A stretch of 64,000 nt of DNA from JABDMH01 sp965222645 (GCA_965222645.1 OZ244968.1:1488001-1552000), one strand, 5' to 3'. Positions 54,644 to 64,000 are shown, counted from the first letter of the stretch. Numbers and translations are program-made. The notes: generated by a model not told the origin, from the sequence alone.

Positions 54644-54943
54644 CTACTGATATTTTTTTTTAATCAGTTCATCTTTCAATTTACTTTCCAGCTCCTTTTC
54701 TGCAATAATTTGCTTAAGCATCTCATTCTCCTTTCGAAGCCGCTTAACCTCCTTTAATCGCGCCTTATTCGCTCCATGTGCCAGACCAGCCTTTCCCATC
54801 GACCTGTACTTCTTCCTCCAATAGTAATAAGTGCCCTGATATACTCCATGCTTATCAATGGTCTTCTTTACACCGTTAAGCTCTGCCTCCTTTAGGATAG
54901 ACAACTTCTCGGCTTCTGTGTACTTCCTAATTGCCATACTCAT
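54644..54943 (-). CDS. IS3-family transposase OrfA
   Basis: A 99-residue protein with an N-terminal HTH (AEKLSILKEAELNGVKKTID, HGVYQGTYYYWRKKY) and a coiled coil (EVKRLRKENEMLKQIIAEKE). It ends over an A9 run, a likely -1 frameshift site for OrfAB production. Confidence 0.9.
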   Translation of the reverse strand: MSMAIRKYTEAEKLSILKEAELNGVKKTIDKHGVYQGTYYYWRKKYRSMGKAGLAHGANKARLKEVKRLRKENEMLKQIIAEKELESKLKDELIKKKYQ

Positions 54944-54994
54944 AATTACAAAATATTTGTTGTAATTCTGTCTGGTTAATTAGGGGAGCGGAAC

Positions 54995-57766
54995 AGTGCA
55001 TATCTGGAATTGACCTCAGGTCAACTAACTATTCCAAAAGATATTGAATTAATTCTAGATGGGCAGGTTAACACAAATGATCAGGTGGAAAATCTGACTA
55101 TTGATTCCGGTGCAGTCTTATCCCATTCCGTGCGGCATTTAGATGGCTTAAAGTTAGCTGTCACAAATACTGCTTTGATAAAGTTTGGTGGCAAGATTGA
55201 TTTAACAGGTAAAGGGCTACATGGTGGTGGTCAGTCTTCACTGTTCGGTGGAAATGGAGAAGCATTCGATGAAGAGGGAAGCATTGTTGCCGGATCAGGT
55301 CAAAGCCTCGCAGGTAACGGTGGAAGTTATGGTGGGTATGGGGGAAAGGGTATTGACTCAAATAACAATTTGGAAGTTAATCTTCCTTATGGGAATTTTG
55401 CCAACCCCAACCTATTGGGTTCAGGAGGTAGTGGTATTATGAGTAGTGGGCCTGCTCAGACCATCGCTGAAGGGGGAAATGGAGGTGGACTACTTCATTT
55501 AACCTCTAGTTCTATAACGATCAATGGTCAGATATTGGCAAATGGAGAACCAGGTTTTCACTATGGTACCGGTGCAACGGCAGGTGGTTCTGGAGGGAGT
55601 GTATTCATTGATGTTGATAATCTTTCCGGACAAGGATTCATACATGCTAATGGTGGAAATGGAGCTGCCAATGGTTGTTGCATAGTTGCAGGAGGAGGAT
55701 CGGGTGGAAGAATAGCAATATCTTATAATTCGATTTTTTTCAACAAAAAACACATTACTGCCTCTGGAGGTGGTTCTTTTGGATTTAACAATCCTAATGC
55801 CAATGCAACAGGAGGATGTGGAACCCTGTATTTAAAAGATAAGGTTGTCACTACTGGCAAAATCATATATAATAACATTGAAAACTCATCACACTCAGTG
55901 ATCTTCAATAATGAAGCAACCAGTGCCAATCTTGTTGATACTATCAGCATTAGCACCTTGATAAGAAATGAACCTATGAGTGAGTCCACAAAAATTAAAA
56001 ACGTAGTAGTTGACAGTAGCGGAGTGCTAATTTCGGATGAGATTTTAAGAGTATCTAATGATCTAATCGTAAGAAAAAAGGGCTTAGTCAATCATACAGG
56101 CCGGAAGGAAAAGGGCTTGAGGATCTTTGTAGATGGTAATCTAAATATATTGGAAGGGGGCAAAATTTCTTCGGACAATGCCGGGTTGCGTGGTGGATTG
56201 AATGGATCGATATTCGGGGAAAGAGGTGAAGCCTACAATTTAGATGGAGATTCAATAATTATAGGATCGAGTTATGGGGAAGGATTTGGCGGCGGAGGAA
56301 GCTACGGAGGGTATGGAAAGGTTGGATTCCTTGGAGGAGATCCAAATGAAAAATATGGAGATATTGATTATCCTAATTTGTTGGGAGCAGGTGGATCTGC
56401 ACATCCCAGTTTTAACTTTCCTGCGGGTAATGGAGGTGGAACAATTTTTATAAGGTCAGGTAATGCTTTGATTAATGGCTTGATCAGTAGTAAAGGCTCC
56501 GACGGTCTTGGACATTCTGGAGGTGGATCAGGAGGGTCTATTTTAATCTACACCAATTCAATTTTGGGCACTGGAACTATTCAATCTACAGGTGGAAAAG
56601 GTGGCTGTGGGTCTAATCCAGGTAATTGTGCAGGCTCTGGTGGTGGTGGTAGAGTTACTATTTATACAGGAAATCCCTTATTTCCAGTAGACAAAATTGA
56701 CGTATCTGGTGGAATAAACGCAATAGGCCAAGCAGACTCTGGAACAGTTGTCTACATTGTTTGTCCTTTCGAAAACAATGTAAAAGTAGACAGTATATAT
56801 GTGCCAACGACGACCTCTCATCCATTGGATACTACAATTGTTCCCAAAATGCGGGTTAGGAATATTTCGCCCAACACCCTTGTATTTTCTGGTAAAGCTT
56901 CTCTTGGTAATTTCTATGAAGATGAATCATACATAAACCTCATCTCTGGGGAAAGGAGGATATTGGAATTTTCGGAAATTACTTTAGAAGAAAGTGGAAT
57001 TTTCGATGCATACTTTGAAAGCGTCATGCCTGATGATGGATGTCCAGGGGATAATCTTGACTCACTAAATTTCGGAGTGGCACCTGGCGCGACACCTATT
57101 ATTATTGAATTTTCACCCGAGAGCGGAGCCAATTCCGGTTCGGTGACCATAGAAATTGTTGGAGGTAATTTCAGGGAAGGTTTGACGGCACGCCTAAAAT
57201 TGTCGGATTCGACGTCTTTGGTCGCTCACTCGATCACCTACATTGACGACTCCAAGGTTTTTGCCTCTTTTAATTTAGCGGATGTATTGCCGGGTGGCTA
57301 TGTCATTGAGGTGACCAATCCCGATCAGCAGGAGGCAGCCTCAGTCACCAGTTTTCAGGTGGTTGAAATACCATCGCCATGGCAAGGATTTGCCGATCCC
57401 AATTGTTTAGTCAGTGGATTTGATCCAGGTAATTTATTGCAAATTGAATTGGAATATCCTCAATTTGCGCGTACCCGACGAGTGTTTCCGGTTAGCATTA
57501 AATATCAGAATATTGGGGAAATCGATATTCCCGTACCCACCCGCACTTTGGTGGTAGGGTTACCGGACGGCTTTATCGGAACCACCGCTCATCAAGCTGA
57601 ATTTGCAGGGGTGCAGCAGCTGACCTTTGAATTAAAAGAAACTGGTGGACCGGATAATGTGCTACGGGCTGGAGCATCCGGTATCATTCAAGTGTATGCC
57701 ATTTCCTTTAAGCCATTGACTCCCCAAGAGCCCACCCATGCCATTGCCTTTGATTTAAAAGAATAG
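54995..57766 (+). pseudogene. Glycine-rich modular adhesin, C-terminal part
   Basis: The frame resumes immediately after the IS as SAYLELTSGQLTIPKDIEL and is in register with the upstream piece. Two more glycine-rich modules follow, one near the start (KIDLTGKGLHGGGQSSLFG ... GGGSGGRIAISYN) and one near the middle (AGLRGGLNGSIFGERGEAYN ... GGGGRVTIYTG). Then come a CARDB-like region (STKMRVRNISP-type beta sandwich), an IPT/TIG domain (IIEFSPESGANSGSVTIEIV, GGNFREGLTARLKLSDS) and a final conserved-looking beta domain. The gene ends 5 bases before the RHS gene, so the original unit was an adhesin-RHS operon. With the IS removed and the frameshift repaired the protein would be about 1390 residues. 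Confidence 0.78.
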
Positions 57767-57771
57767 TTAAA

Positions 57772-60700
57772 ATGAAATTGCGATCAATTTTTTGGATTTT
57801 ATTGGTTTTCCCTTCTTTGGTGCTGGGCCAGAACCAGATCCGGCCGAATGTATTATTACCTGCTGCCACAAACATGCAGGTCAATAGTTATTCTGGGGTG
57901 CTTTATTACGAACGGACCGATTTATTTATTCCCGCTCGGGGAGACATCGATTTTGATTTCACTTTTTATTACAACAGTTCTCTAGACACCATAAACTGGG
58001 GTTATGGATATGGGTGGACCCATAACTACAATATGAATTATGTCATCGAGTCAGACACGGTGACGGTCATGAAAAGCGATGGCCGTCGCGATGATTTTGT
58101 GAAATCTGGCAATACTTTTCAGCCACCTACCGGGGTTTTTGATGCACTGGAAGAATACGAACCGGATAAATATCGCTTGCACACCAAATTTGGCATGAAA
58201 TACTTTTTTGATGATGCTACTCATCAGCGATTAACCAAGATTGAAGATCGCAATGGCAATACTTTGACCTTTGCTTACACTGGTAGCCAACTGATGACCA
58301 TTACTGGACCAGCCGGCCGACAGATCACCATGACCTGGCAAAATGGTGTGATGGCGAGCATTGTGGACGCTTTGGATACACCCACCCGAACTTGGACCTA
58401 CCAATACGATGCCGATGGTAATCTGGAAAAAATGATTAATCCCTTACCAGCCGAGGTGCTCTATGCCTACGAAGGTCATAAAATGATTCGCATGACCGAT
58501 GAAAATGGCGGCGAGACGGTGATGGATTATTTTGAAACCGGTGGCACCAAGCGTGTGGCTACGTGCTTTACCCGGCATACTTTTTCCTATCAGCCAGATG
58601 ACGGTAAAACCGTGGTCACCGAACTGGTGGGGGATGGTACCCAAACCACCACCTATGAGTTTGACAGCTTAGGGAGAAATATTGCAAGACAAGGAAATTG
58701 TTGTGGGAATCAGGTGGCATTTACCTACGATGCCAATAACAACATCACCAGCTCTACTGATGCCAATGGAAATACCACGACTTATGATTACGATGCGATG
58801 GGCAACAATACGGGCAGCATTGATCCCATGGGTTGCACGACGGGGATGATTTATGAACCCGAATTTAATCAGGGCACTTCTTTCACTGATAAAAATGGCA
58901 ACACTACGCACTCTATCTATGACGAATTTGGAAACTTAACTGAAATTCAGCGGCCATTAAATATAACCGAGAGCTACGCTTATGATGAATTTGGGAATCA
59001 GATTGGTTACACAGACGGGAATGGAAATACTACGACGTATGATTATAGTACGGAAGGATATTTAATTCAGACAAATCACCCCATTGGTGGATATACGACT
59101 CAATTCACTTACGATGGGAGAGGGAATAAACTATCTGAGACTGATGCAAATGGTCATTCAACATTTTTAGAATACGATGCTTTGAATCGCCTCGTAGCAA
59201 GAGAGGATCCACTCGGAAATCGCAAGCTTTTTCAGTATGACGCAAATGGTAATCGGGTAAGAATTACTAATGAACTGGCTTTTTCAATATGGTTTGCTTA
59301 CGATGAATTAGATAGATTGGTTGAAAGATCTCGGTCAAAAACAGACTTCATCAGATTTGAATATGATTCAAGAGATAATATTCTATTTGAAACTGATGGG
59401 AGGGGAAATCATATCCAGTATGTTTATAATGATGACGGAATGAAAATTAAAGAAACCGATCCACTAGGGAATTCGTATTCTTATACGTACGATCGGACTG
59501 GAAAGCAGGCATCACAAACCAATACTGAAGGAGGCGTTACACAGTACCAGTATGATAAAAATGGCCGACTCTTAATAGAGCTAGATCCTCTTAATCGACC
59601 CACCATATATAGCTACGATTGTAATGGAAATGTGATTTCAAGAGTTGATGCAAATGGCTATACCACTAAATATCAATTTGATGAACTCAATCGCCAAATT
59701 GAATTCGAAGATGGAAGCGGTAACCGTTCTGAGTTTGGTTATGATATGAATTCAAATCTGGTATTTACTACTGACGCAAGGGGTTATACCACTAGTTACT
59801 CATATAACGAAATGAATTTAATGATCATTGAATCCCATCCTGATGGAACCGACAGAAGATTTACCTATGATGGTGAAAGTAATGTTCTGAGCAGAACAGA
59901 CAATAGCCATAATTCTACACTATATTTCTATGATGACAATAATAGAATAATTAGAAGGGAATATCCTGATCAAAACAACCATCATTTTGAGTATGATAAT
60001 TCAGGAAGGCTACTTTCCGCTACTAATTCTGAAGCATCCGTGAATTTTCAATATGATAGCCTGGACAGAGTAGTTGCGGAAGGATTAAATGGAAATGCAA
60101 CCCGCTATATCTACAATAATTCGTTGGGCAAAAGAACGATTCTATATCCATCGGGACTGGTTGTAAGAGAAGAATTAAATGAGATCGGTTTGCTAAGTAA
60201 AGTGTTTCAAAACAATCGAATTATGATATCATACACTTATGATGGAGAAAGAAGATTAATTAGGAAGCATTTTGGAAATGGTATGATTACTGAGACATCA
60301 TATGATGAAAGTGGAAGATTAATTAGGATGGTGACCAACCCTGATAGTGTGATAAATTACTGTTTTTCCTATGATAATGTTGGTAATTTATTAGCGAAGG
60401 AATGTCGACATCATTCCCAGTATTCTCAACAGTTTAGATATGACTCATCTTATCAATTAATATCTTTTGAGCAAGGACAAATGATTAATGGTGAGATTCC
60501 CTCACCCGATCAGCACAAAAGCTTTGAGTATGATCCTGTTGGAAATAGATTAGAAGTTATTTCTAATGGAGTTTCTACAAAGTATTTTACAAATAACATG
60601 AACGAGTACGTTTTGGCACTTAGTGATGAAGAAATGGACTTTGAATATGATGCAAATGGAAATTTGGTTTCTGACGAGCATGGAACATATTCGTACAATT

Positions 60701-61710
60701 TTGAGAATCAGCGGACAGGCGGAGATGCGGGCATTACTTGTTCATACATCTACGACGCTCTTGATCGAAGAATTGGAGAAGTTTTAAATGGAGACACAAC
60801 ATATTTTTTCTACGATAATTTTAGAATAATAGAAGAGAACAGATCAGGTCTTATTATCTCAAATATTTATGGTAGATACTTAGATGAAGTTGTACAAAGG
60901 ACCTATGAAAATAATATCCAATACCTTGAATATGATCATATAGGATCCGTAGTTCATATCACGGACGAAAGTTTCAATCTTGAGGAATCTTACAGCTATC
61001 AACCTTTTGGATCGATAACTATTTTTAGTGATTCCTTGAATAATCTTGATAGCACCCAGTTCCTTAATAATATATTTTTTGCAGGTAGAAGAGCAGATCT
61101 TGATTATACTGGATACGACTATAGATCCAGACATTATGATGTTGTCCATGGTCGGTTCCTAAGCAGAGATCAAGGGGACATTCATGATGGCTTTTCATTA
61201 TACTGGTATGCTAGGAACAACCCACTGAATTTTGTCGATCCATTTGGCACGAATTCTCAAAAATGCTGTGATGACGCCAGTAAAAAGATAACCAAAAAGA
61301 TAGGAGGATTTGTGACATGTTGCAATGGAACTCCAATTGCTTGCGTAGGCAACTTAAGTACTAAAGTTTCTGATCTTCCAGCAAGATCCATAATTAGGGA
61401 CTGCATTCTCAAACATGAGGGCACTCATATTGATGATGGCCTTGATAGTTGCCCGGAATGTGAGCCAGCGACAGTATACGAAGGGCGGCATAGTAAGGTT
61501 GAATGTAATGCACATAATACAGAACTTATATGCCTTAAATCAAGTAAATGTCCATCAAATGATCCAGGATCTATATGCAACCAAAGAATTGATTGTCGTA
61601 TCAGAAATGTCCGGAGAAAAAAGGAATGTTACTGTAGAGGGGGAACCCCTGAGATGTGCGAAAAATTAAATCAGAAATGTGTCATCAGAGTACAGAGAAC
61701 CTTTGAGTAG
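57772..61710 (+). CDS. Secreted RHS/YD-repeat protein with cysteine-rich HExxH C-terminal domain
   Basis: A 1312-residue protein with a signal peptide (MKLRSIFWILLVFPSLVLGQ). Residues about 30-300 are the DUF6531-like N-terminal region. Dozens of YD repeats follow (patterns such as YDANGNRVRIT, YDELDRLVERS) to about 1060, then the RHS core (YDHIGSVVHITD, RSRHYDVVHGRFLSRDQGD, WYARNNPLNFVDPFG) ending at 1159. The variable tail (1160-1312) has 17 cysteines and the zinc-protease-like KHEGTHIDD (H1215, E1216, H1219) followed by VECNAHNTE. RHS proteins enclose a C-terminal toxin; here it would be an extracellular metallopeptidase-like domain. No immunity gene was recognised downstream. Confidence 0.85.
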   Translation: MKLRSIFWILLVFPSLVLGQNQIRPNVLLPAATNMQVNSYSGVLYYERTDLFIPARGDIDFDFTFYYNSSLDTINWGYGYGWTHNYNMNYVIESDTVTVMKSDGRRDDFVKSGNTFQPPTGVFDALEEYEPDKYRLHTKFGMKYFFDDATHQRLTKIEDRNGNTLTFAYTGSQLMTITGPAGRQITMTWQNGVMASIVDALDTPTRTWTYQYDADGNLEKMINPLPAEVLYAYEGHKMIRMTDENGGETVMDYFETGGTKRVATCFTRHTFSYQPDDGKTVVTELVGDGTQTTTYEFDSLGRNIARQGNCCGNQVAFTYDANNNITSSTDANGNTTTYDYDAMGNNTGSIDPMGCTTGMIYEPEFNQGTSFTDKNGNTTHSIYDEFGNLTEIQRPLNITESYAYDEFGNQIGYTDGNGNTTTYDYSTEGYLIQTNHPIGGYTTQFTYDGRGNKLSETDANGHSTFLEYDALNRLVAREDPLGNRKLFQYDANGNRVRITNELAFSIWFAYDELDRLVERSRSKTDFIRFEYDSRDNILFETDGRGNHIQYVYNDDGMKIKETDPLGNSYSYTYDRTGKQASQTNTEGGVTQYQYDKNGRLLIELDPLNRPTIYSYDCNGNVISRVDANGYTTKYQFDELNRQIEFEDGSGNRSEFGYDMNSNLVFTTDARGYTTSYSYNEMNLMIIESHPDGTDRRFTYDGESNVLSRTDNSHNSTLYFYDDNNRIIRREYPDQNNHHFEYDNSGRLLSATNSEASVNFQYDSLDRVVAEGLNGNATRYIYNNSLGKRTILYPSGLVVREELNEIGLLSKVFQNNRIMISYTYDGERRLIRKHFGNGMITETSYDESGRLIRMVTNPDSVINYCFSYDNVGNLLAKECRHHSQYSQQFRYDSSYQLISFEQGQMINGEIPSPDQHKSFEYDPVGNRLEVISNGVSTKYFTNNMNEYVLALSDEEMDFEYDANGNLVSDEHGTYSYNFENQRTGGDAGITCSYIYDALDRRIGEVLNGDTTYFFYDNFRIIEENRSGLIISNIYGRYLDEVVQRTYENNIQYLEYDHIGSVVHITDESFNLEESYSYQPFGSITIFSDSLNNLDSTQFLNNIFFAGRRADLDYTGYDYRSRHYDVVHGRFLSRDQGDIHDGFSLYWYARNNPLNFVDPFGTNSQKCCDDASKKITKKIGGFVTCCNGTPIACVGNLSTKVSDLPARSIIRDCILKHEGTHIDDGLDSCPECEPATVYEGRHSKVECNAHNTELICLKSSKCPSNDPGSICNQRIDCRIRNVRRKKECYCRGGTPEMCEKLNQKCVIRVQRTFE

Positions 61711-61728
61711 CAATTTTTATCTGCAATT

Positions 61729-63285
61729 ATGAAGAATTTAACCAGGTGGATACTTTTCTTTCTTGGACTAATTATGATTACTTCGCCTTTAGTGGGCCAA
61801 GTATGTTGTGGTGGCCCAGGTTGCACTGATATGCCATCTCCTTCCTCACCTGCCAACAACTGCATTGGTTGCGGTGGTGGTGCCGAGGTCATCGGCCCCA
61901 TCGATCCTAATGAACTGATCCCCCCTGCATCGGTTGGGGATAAGGGATGGATCAGAAAAGACAATACGTTAGGGTTCCGCATTCTTTTTGAGAATCTACC
62001 AGCCGCCGCTCTAAGGGCACAGGCGGTTTACATCACCCTGCCATTGGGACCGAATGTGGATCCCAACTCCTTTATTCTAGGTGATTTTGGATTCGGAGAT
62101 TATTTCCACATGATGCCGGCTGGTCAGCAAACCTTTAGTCAACTATTGGAGGTGGGCGATCAATTTGGAGTGGATGTGCAGGTCGATGCCGGTCTGGTAC
62201 CCACCATGGATTCCGTGTTTTGGACTTTCCAATCGCTAGATACTGCAACCGGCCAACCACCGCTGGATATTTTTGCCGGATTTTTACCTCCCAATGATCC
62301 CAATGTCGGAGACGGTGAGGGATTTGTCAATTTTACGGTTTCGGCCGGATCGGCCACAGTTACCTATGACGAAATCGACCTGATGGCTGATATCGTGTTT
62401 GACCAAAATGATCCCATCGAAACGCCCATGGCCTTGCTCACCATCGATGCCGATGCACCGACTACCGATATTTTACAAGTGCTGGCCTCCGACGAGATGC
62501 ATCTCATTGCCGAATGGGGCGGTACGGATTTGGGTTCCGGCTTACAGAATTACACCCTGCTCGTATCCGAAGATGGCGGTGATTATACCCCCATCGTCAC
62601 TGACATGCCGGCGACAGCCGCCCGCTTTCATGGACAGCTGGGCTCTTCCTATGATTTCATCGTGATCGGACGAGATAGTGTGGGCAATTTGGAAAACAAG
62701 ATCGTCTCCGATACCACCGTCACATTTTCACCCTCACTCATCACCAATGTTTGTGATAGCATCAACTACACCATTAAAGAAGGTGTCATCATACCACTGG
62801 GCATTTACCGCGCCTCTCAGGAAATTACTGCGGCAGGTTCCATTCAAGATCCAGCGCAAGTAGAGTTTACTGCCGGCAACCAAATCACGCTGGATCCAGG
62901 CTTTCTCGTTGCACCCGGAGCTGAACTCATCGCTAAAATTGAGGGTTGTGATGAGTTATTATTACAGAATTACACCGCCAGCCTCCGTACCATCAACCAT
63001 TCGCCTTTTATTCAGCAGACCAATCAATTGCAAATTAAACCGGTGAGAAATGCTGCCACCGGGATGATTGATCTCTACTTCTCCAATCCCTATGGTGGTG
63101 TCCTCAATTTAGACCTACAATCTTCCGGTCAAAACGCTCGCATGGAGGTCTTTAGCCACACGCATCTACCTCGCGGTGTGTATATGCTTTCACTTAGTGG
63201 CGAGAGATATCCAAAAGGTATTTACCAGCTGCGCTTGCAATCGGAGCAGGCGGTGGCGGTGGAGAGTTTGGTGGTGATTGAATGA
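61729..63285 (+). CDS. Large secreted protein with 3-coathanger and sorting-like C-terminus
   Basis: A 518-residue protein with a signal peptide (MKNLTRWILFFLGLIMITSP, LVGQ) and a Cys-rich start (VCCGGPGCTDMP). Residues about 50-230 (DKGWIRKDNTLGFRILFENL, ITLPLGPNVDPNSFILGDFG) form a conserved beta domain also seen in large adhesins. A fibronectin-like domain (about 240-330) and a 3-coathanger stack (VEFTAGNQITLDPGFLVAPG, about 370-405) follow. The last ~80 residues resemble a type IX-type sorting domain (LYFSNPYGGVLNLDLQSSG ... GIYQLRLQSEQ). It starts 18 bases after the RHS stop and belongs to the same operon; the base composition is like the 5' part of the RHS gene. Confidence 0.78.
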   Translation: MKNLTRWILFFLGLIMITSPLVGQVCCGGPGCTDMPSPSSPANNCIGCGGGAEVIGPIDPNELIPPASVGDKGWIRKDNTLGFRILFENLPAAALRAQAVYITLPLGPNVDPNSFILGDFGFGDYFHMMPAGQQTFSQLLEVGDQFGVDVQVDAGLVPTMDSVFWTFQSLDTATGQPPLDIFAGFLPPNDPNVGDGEGFVNFTVSAGSATVTYDEIDLMADIVFDQNDPIETPMALLTIDADAPTTDILQVLASDEMHLIAEWGGTDLGSGLQNYTLLVSEDGGDYTPIVTDMPATAARFHGQLGSSYDFIVIGRDSVGNLENKIVSDTTVTFSPSLITNVCDSINYTIKEGVIIPLGIYRASQEITAAGSIQDPAQVEFTAGNQITLDPGFLVAPGAELIAKIEGCDELLLQNYTASLRTINHSPFIQQTNQLQIKPVRNAATGMIDLYFSNPYGGVLNLDLQSSGQNARMEVFSHTHLPRGVYMLSLSGERYPKGIYQLRLQSEQAVAVESLVVIE

Positions 63286-63305
63286 CTTCCTACGAGGACT
63301 TTCGA

Positions 63306-63374
63306 CTGGTCGAGTAGACCAGGGGAATTTCACCCCTAGCCTCTCACACCTGTGCTCCGAAGCACTACGGTGTG
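63306..63374 (-). other. Three stacked hairpins resembling a group II intron fragment
   Basis: CTGGTC-GAGTA-GACCAG (63306-63322), AGGGG-AATTTCA-CCCCT (63321-63337) and CACACC...GGTGTG (63345-63374, enclosing GTGCT-CCGA-AGCAC) follow one another. On the minus strand the wording GTGTGAGAGGCTAGGGGTGAAATTCC then CTACTCGACC is like the conserved helices that precede the reverse-transcriptase ORF in group II introns. No reverse transcriptase follows here, so this would be a remnant. Confidence 0.4.
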
Positions 63375-63446
63375 CAGTAAGTGTCTAGTGATGAGCGTAT
63401 TGCATGGCTAGGTATCATTATTAATCTTTGTGGCAAAAGTGCAAAG

Positions 63447-63743
63447 ATGGCAAGACAAAAGAAAGAAGAGGTATTCCCATTAATAAAAGGTGTGTTGGAG
63501 GGGCAGATAAGCAAGGAAGACTTTTGTGAATTGACCAATCTGAAGCTATCGAGCTATCAGTATTGGTTGAGGAGATATCAGAATGAAGTGATGAGTAACG
63601 GCTCATTTGTGCGAGTAAAAACAAATAAAGTGAGGGATCTGCCTTGCAGTGTTGAGATCAGCAGAAATCCGGATATAACGATACGTTTTTCACAACTGGT
63701 GCCCCCAGATTATTTACTTAAGCTTATCGAGCAGAAATCATAG
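63447..63743 (+). CDS. IS66 accessory protein TnpA
   Basis: The start was set at MARQKKEEVFPLIKG; 22 upstream in-frame residues look spurious. The ~98-residue product has a helix-turn-helix-like region (KEDFCELTNLKLSSYQYWLR) and the C-terminal beta strands typical of TnpA (CSVEISRNPDITIRF). TnpB follows with a slight overlap or very short gap. Confidence 0.82.
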   Translation: MARQKKEEVFPLIKGVLEGQISKEDFCELTNLKLSSYQYWLRRYQNEVMSNGSFVRVKTNKVRDLPCSVEISRNPDITIRFSQLVPPDYLLKLIEQKS

Positions 63744-63769
63744 GGTTATCCACCACGCACCGGTATTAC

Positions 63770-64000
63770 ATGTATCGCCATCCCACAGATATGAGAAAGA
63801 GCTTTACGGGGTTAGCGGGTTTAGTGATCAATGAGATGGGAGTAGACCCATTGCAGGGAGATGCCTGCCTATTTGTCAATAAGCGTCGTACGTTAATTAA
63901 GGTATTGATATGGGACCGTACAGGTTTTGTGATCTACTATAAGAAATTATCGTCCGGGACATTTGAGTTGCCGAGTTGGAAAGAAAAAGGATCATCGAAA
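63770..64000 (+). CDS. IS66 TnpB (Orf2), 3' end outside window
   Basis: MYRHPTDMRKSFTGLAGLV, DACLFVNKRRTLIKVLIWD and FVIYYKKLSSGTFELP are hallmark segments of IS66 Orf2 (PF05717 type). The frame is open further upstream (IIGLSTTHRYY), matching the usual family N-terminus, so translation probably starts near 63737 from a non-ATG codon overlapping the tnpA stop; 63770 is the first ATG. Confidence 0.85.
   Translation, partial: MYRHPTDMRKSFTGLAGLVINEMGVDPLQGDACLFVNKRRTLIKVLIWDRTGFVIYYKKLSSGTFELPSWKEKGSSK

Larger units (their letters stand above)
53456..54994 (-). mobile_element. Second type of IS3-family insertion sequence
   Basis: About 1539 bp with ends GGTTTGACCCCCTATAAACC and, inverted, GTTCCGCTCCCCTAATTAACC, both continuing AGACA. 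AGTGCAT stands on both sides (53449-53455 and 54995-55001); seven bases is longer than usual for IS3, so part of the match may be chance. It carries orfA and orfB on the minus strand. The end CCCCCTATAAAC is shared with copies A and B, so the ISs are distant relatives. Confidence 0.88.
63377..64000 (+). mobile_element. IS66-family element, left part (runs off window)
   Basis: It contains tnpA and tnpB of the IS66 family. The likely left end is GTAAGTGTCT at 63377, similar to the GTAAGCG start of IS66 ends. The transposase gene tnpC should lie beyond the window. Confidence 0.7.

Noticed and set aside
61711..63285. Immunity gene for the RHS tail
   Set aside because: The next gene encodes a large secreted beta-rich protein, not a small cytosolic or periplasmic immunity-type protein.

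Overview
The window looks like a chromosome segment of a marine or environmental member of the Bacteroidota, probably near the Saprospirales/Cytophagales. The evidence is a type IX secretion C-terminal domain on a secreted metalloprotease, SprB-type repeats, TAnnTTTG-type -7 promoter boxes (clear before both tRNA genes), FISUMP and 3-coathanger domains, and weak ribosome binding sites. Both tRNA genes lack an encoded CCA end. No rRNA genes or CRISPR arrays were seen.

Left half (1 to about 33.7 kb), mostly intact chromosome. A 5'-truncated M43-like metalloprotease is followed by an L-rhamnose operon on the minus strand: isomerase, an NCS1-type permease, and a fused rhamnulose-1-phosphate aldolase/dehydrogenase. 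A GntR-type regulator with a sugar-binding-like domain is divergent to it. No rhamnulokinase lies nearby. Next come a secreted basic protein, a sodium:solute symporter with a small membrane partner, a GH67-N-type (alpha-glucuronidase-like) lipoprotein, tRNA-Glu, an orphan TonB C-terminal domain protein, an MscS-like multi-helix channel, an NlpC/P60 lipoprotein, a PSCyt1/DUF1549/DUF1553 plus DUF1501 pair, a STAS-like protein overlapping a histidine kinase, a DUF389 protein, a beta-helix protein, and a propeller/SprB/OmpA chimera. Between convergent genes at 29.9 to 30.5 kb sits an N-terminally shortened S23 four-helix-bundle gene enclosed by arrays of very short repeats. A tandem glucose/sorbosone dehydrogenase-like protein closes this half.

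Right half (33.7 to 64 kb), accessory DNA. It starts at an initiator tRNA-Met followed by a tyrosine integrase, an excisionase-like HTH protein and a divergent protein carrying what reads as a family-A DNA polymerase palm. Three IS3-family elements follow. Two are near-identical copies of one IS and one is a distant relative. Each has cut an open reading frame that is restored when the IS and one target duplication are removed. The other cargo is a secreted leucine-rich-like protein with a YadA-head-like partner, a serine recombinase, a ComEC-like soluble metallo-beta-lactamase protein, a small XRE regulator with a palindromic operator candidate, a FISUMP protein, and a broken giant glycine-rich adhesin with three modules. 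Behind the adhesin are an RHS/YD-repeat protein whose cysteine-rich tail carries an HExxH motif, and a large secreted protein. The window ends inside an IS66-family element next to stacked hairpins that resemble a group II intron fragment.

Strongest leads: the S23 cassette with complementary flanking repeats, the tRNA-fMet element with a minimal PolA-like protein, the RHS protein with a zincin-like tail, and a 76-bp palindromic difference between the two near-identical IS copies. All functional names come from reading motifs by eye; no database search was possible.
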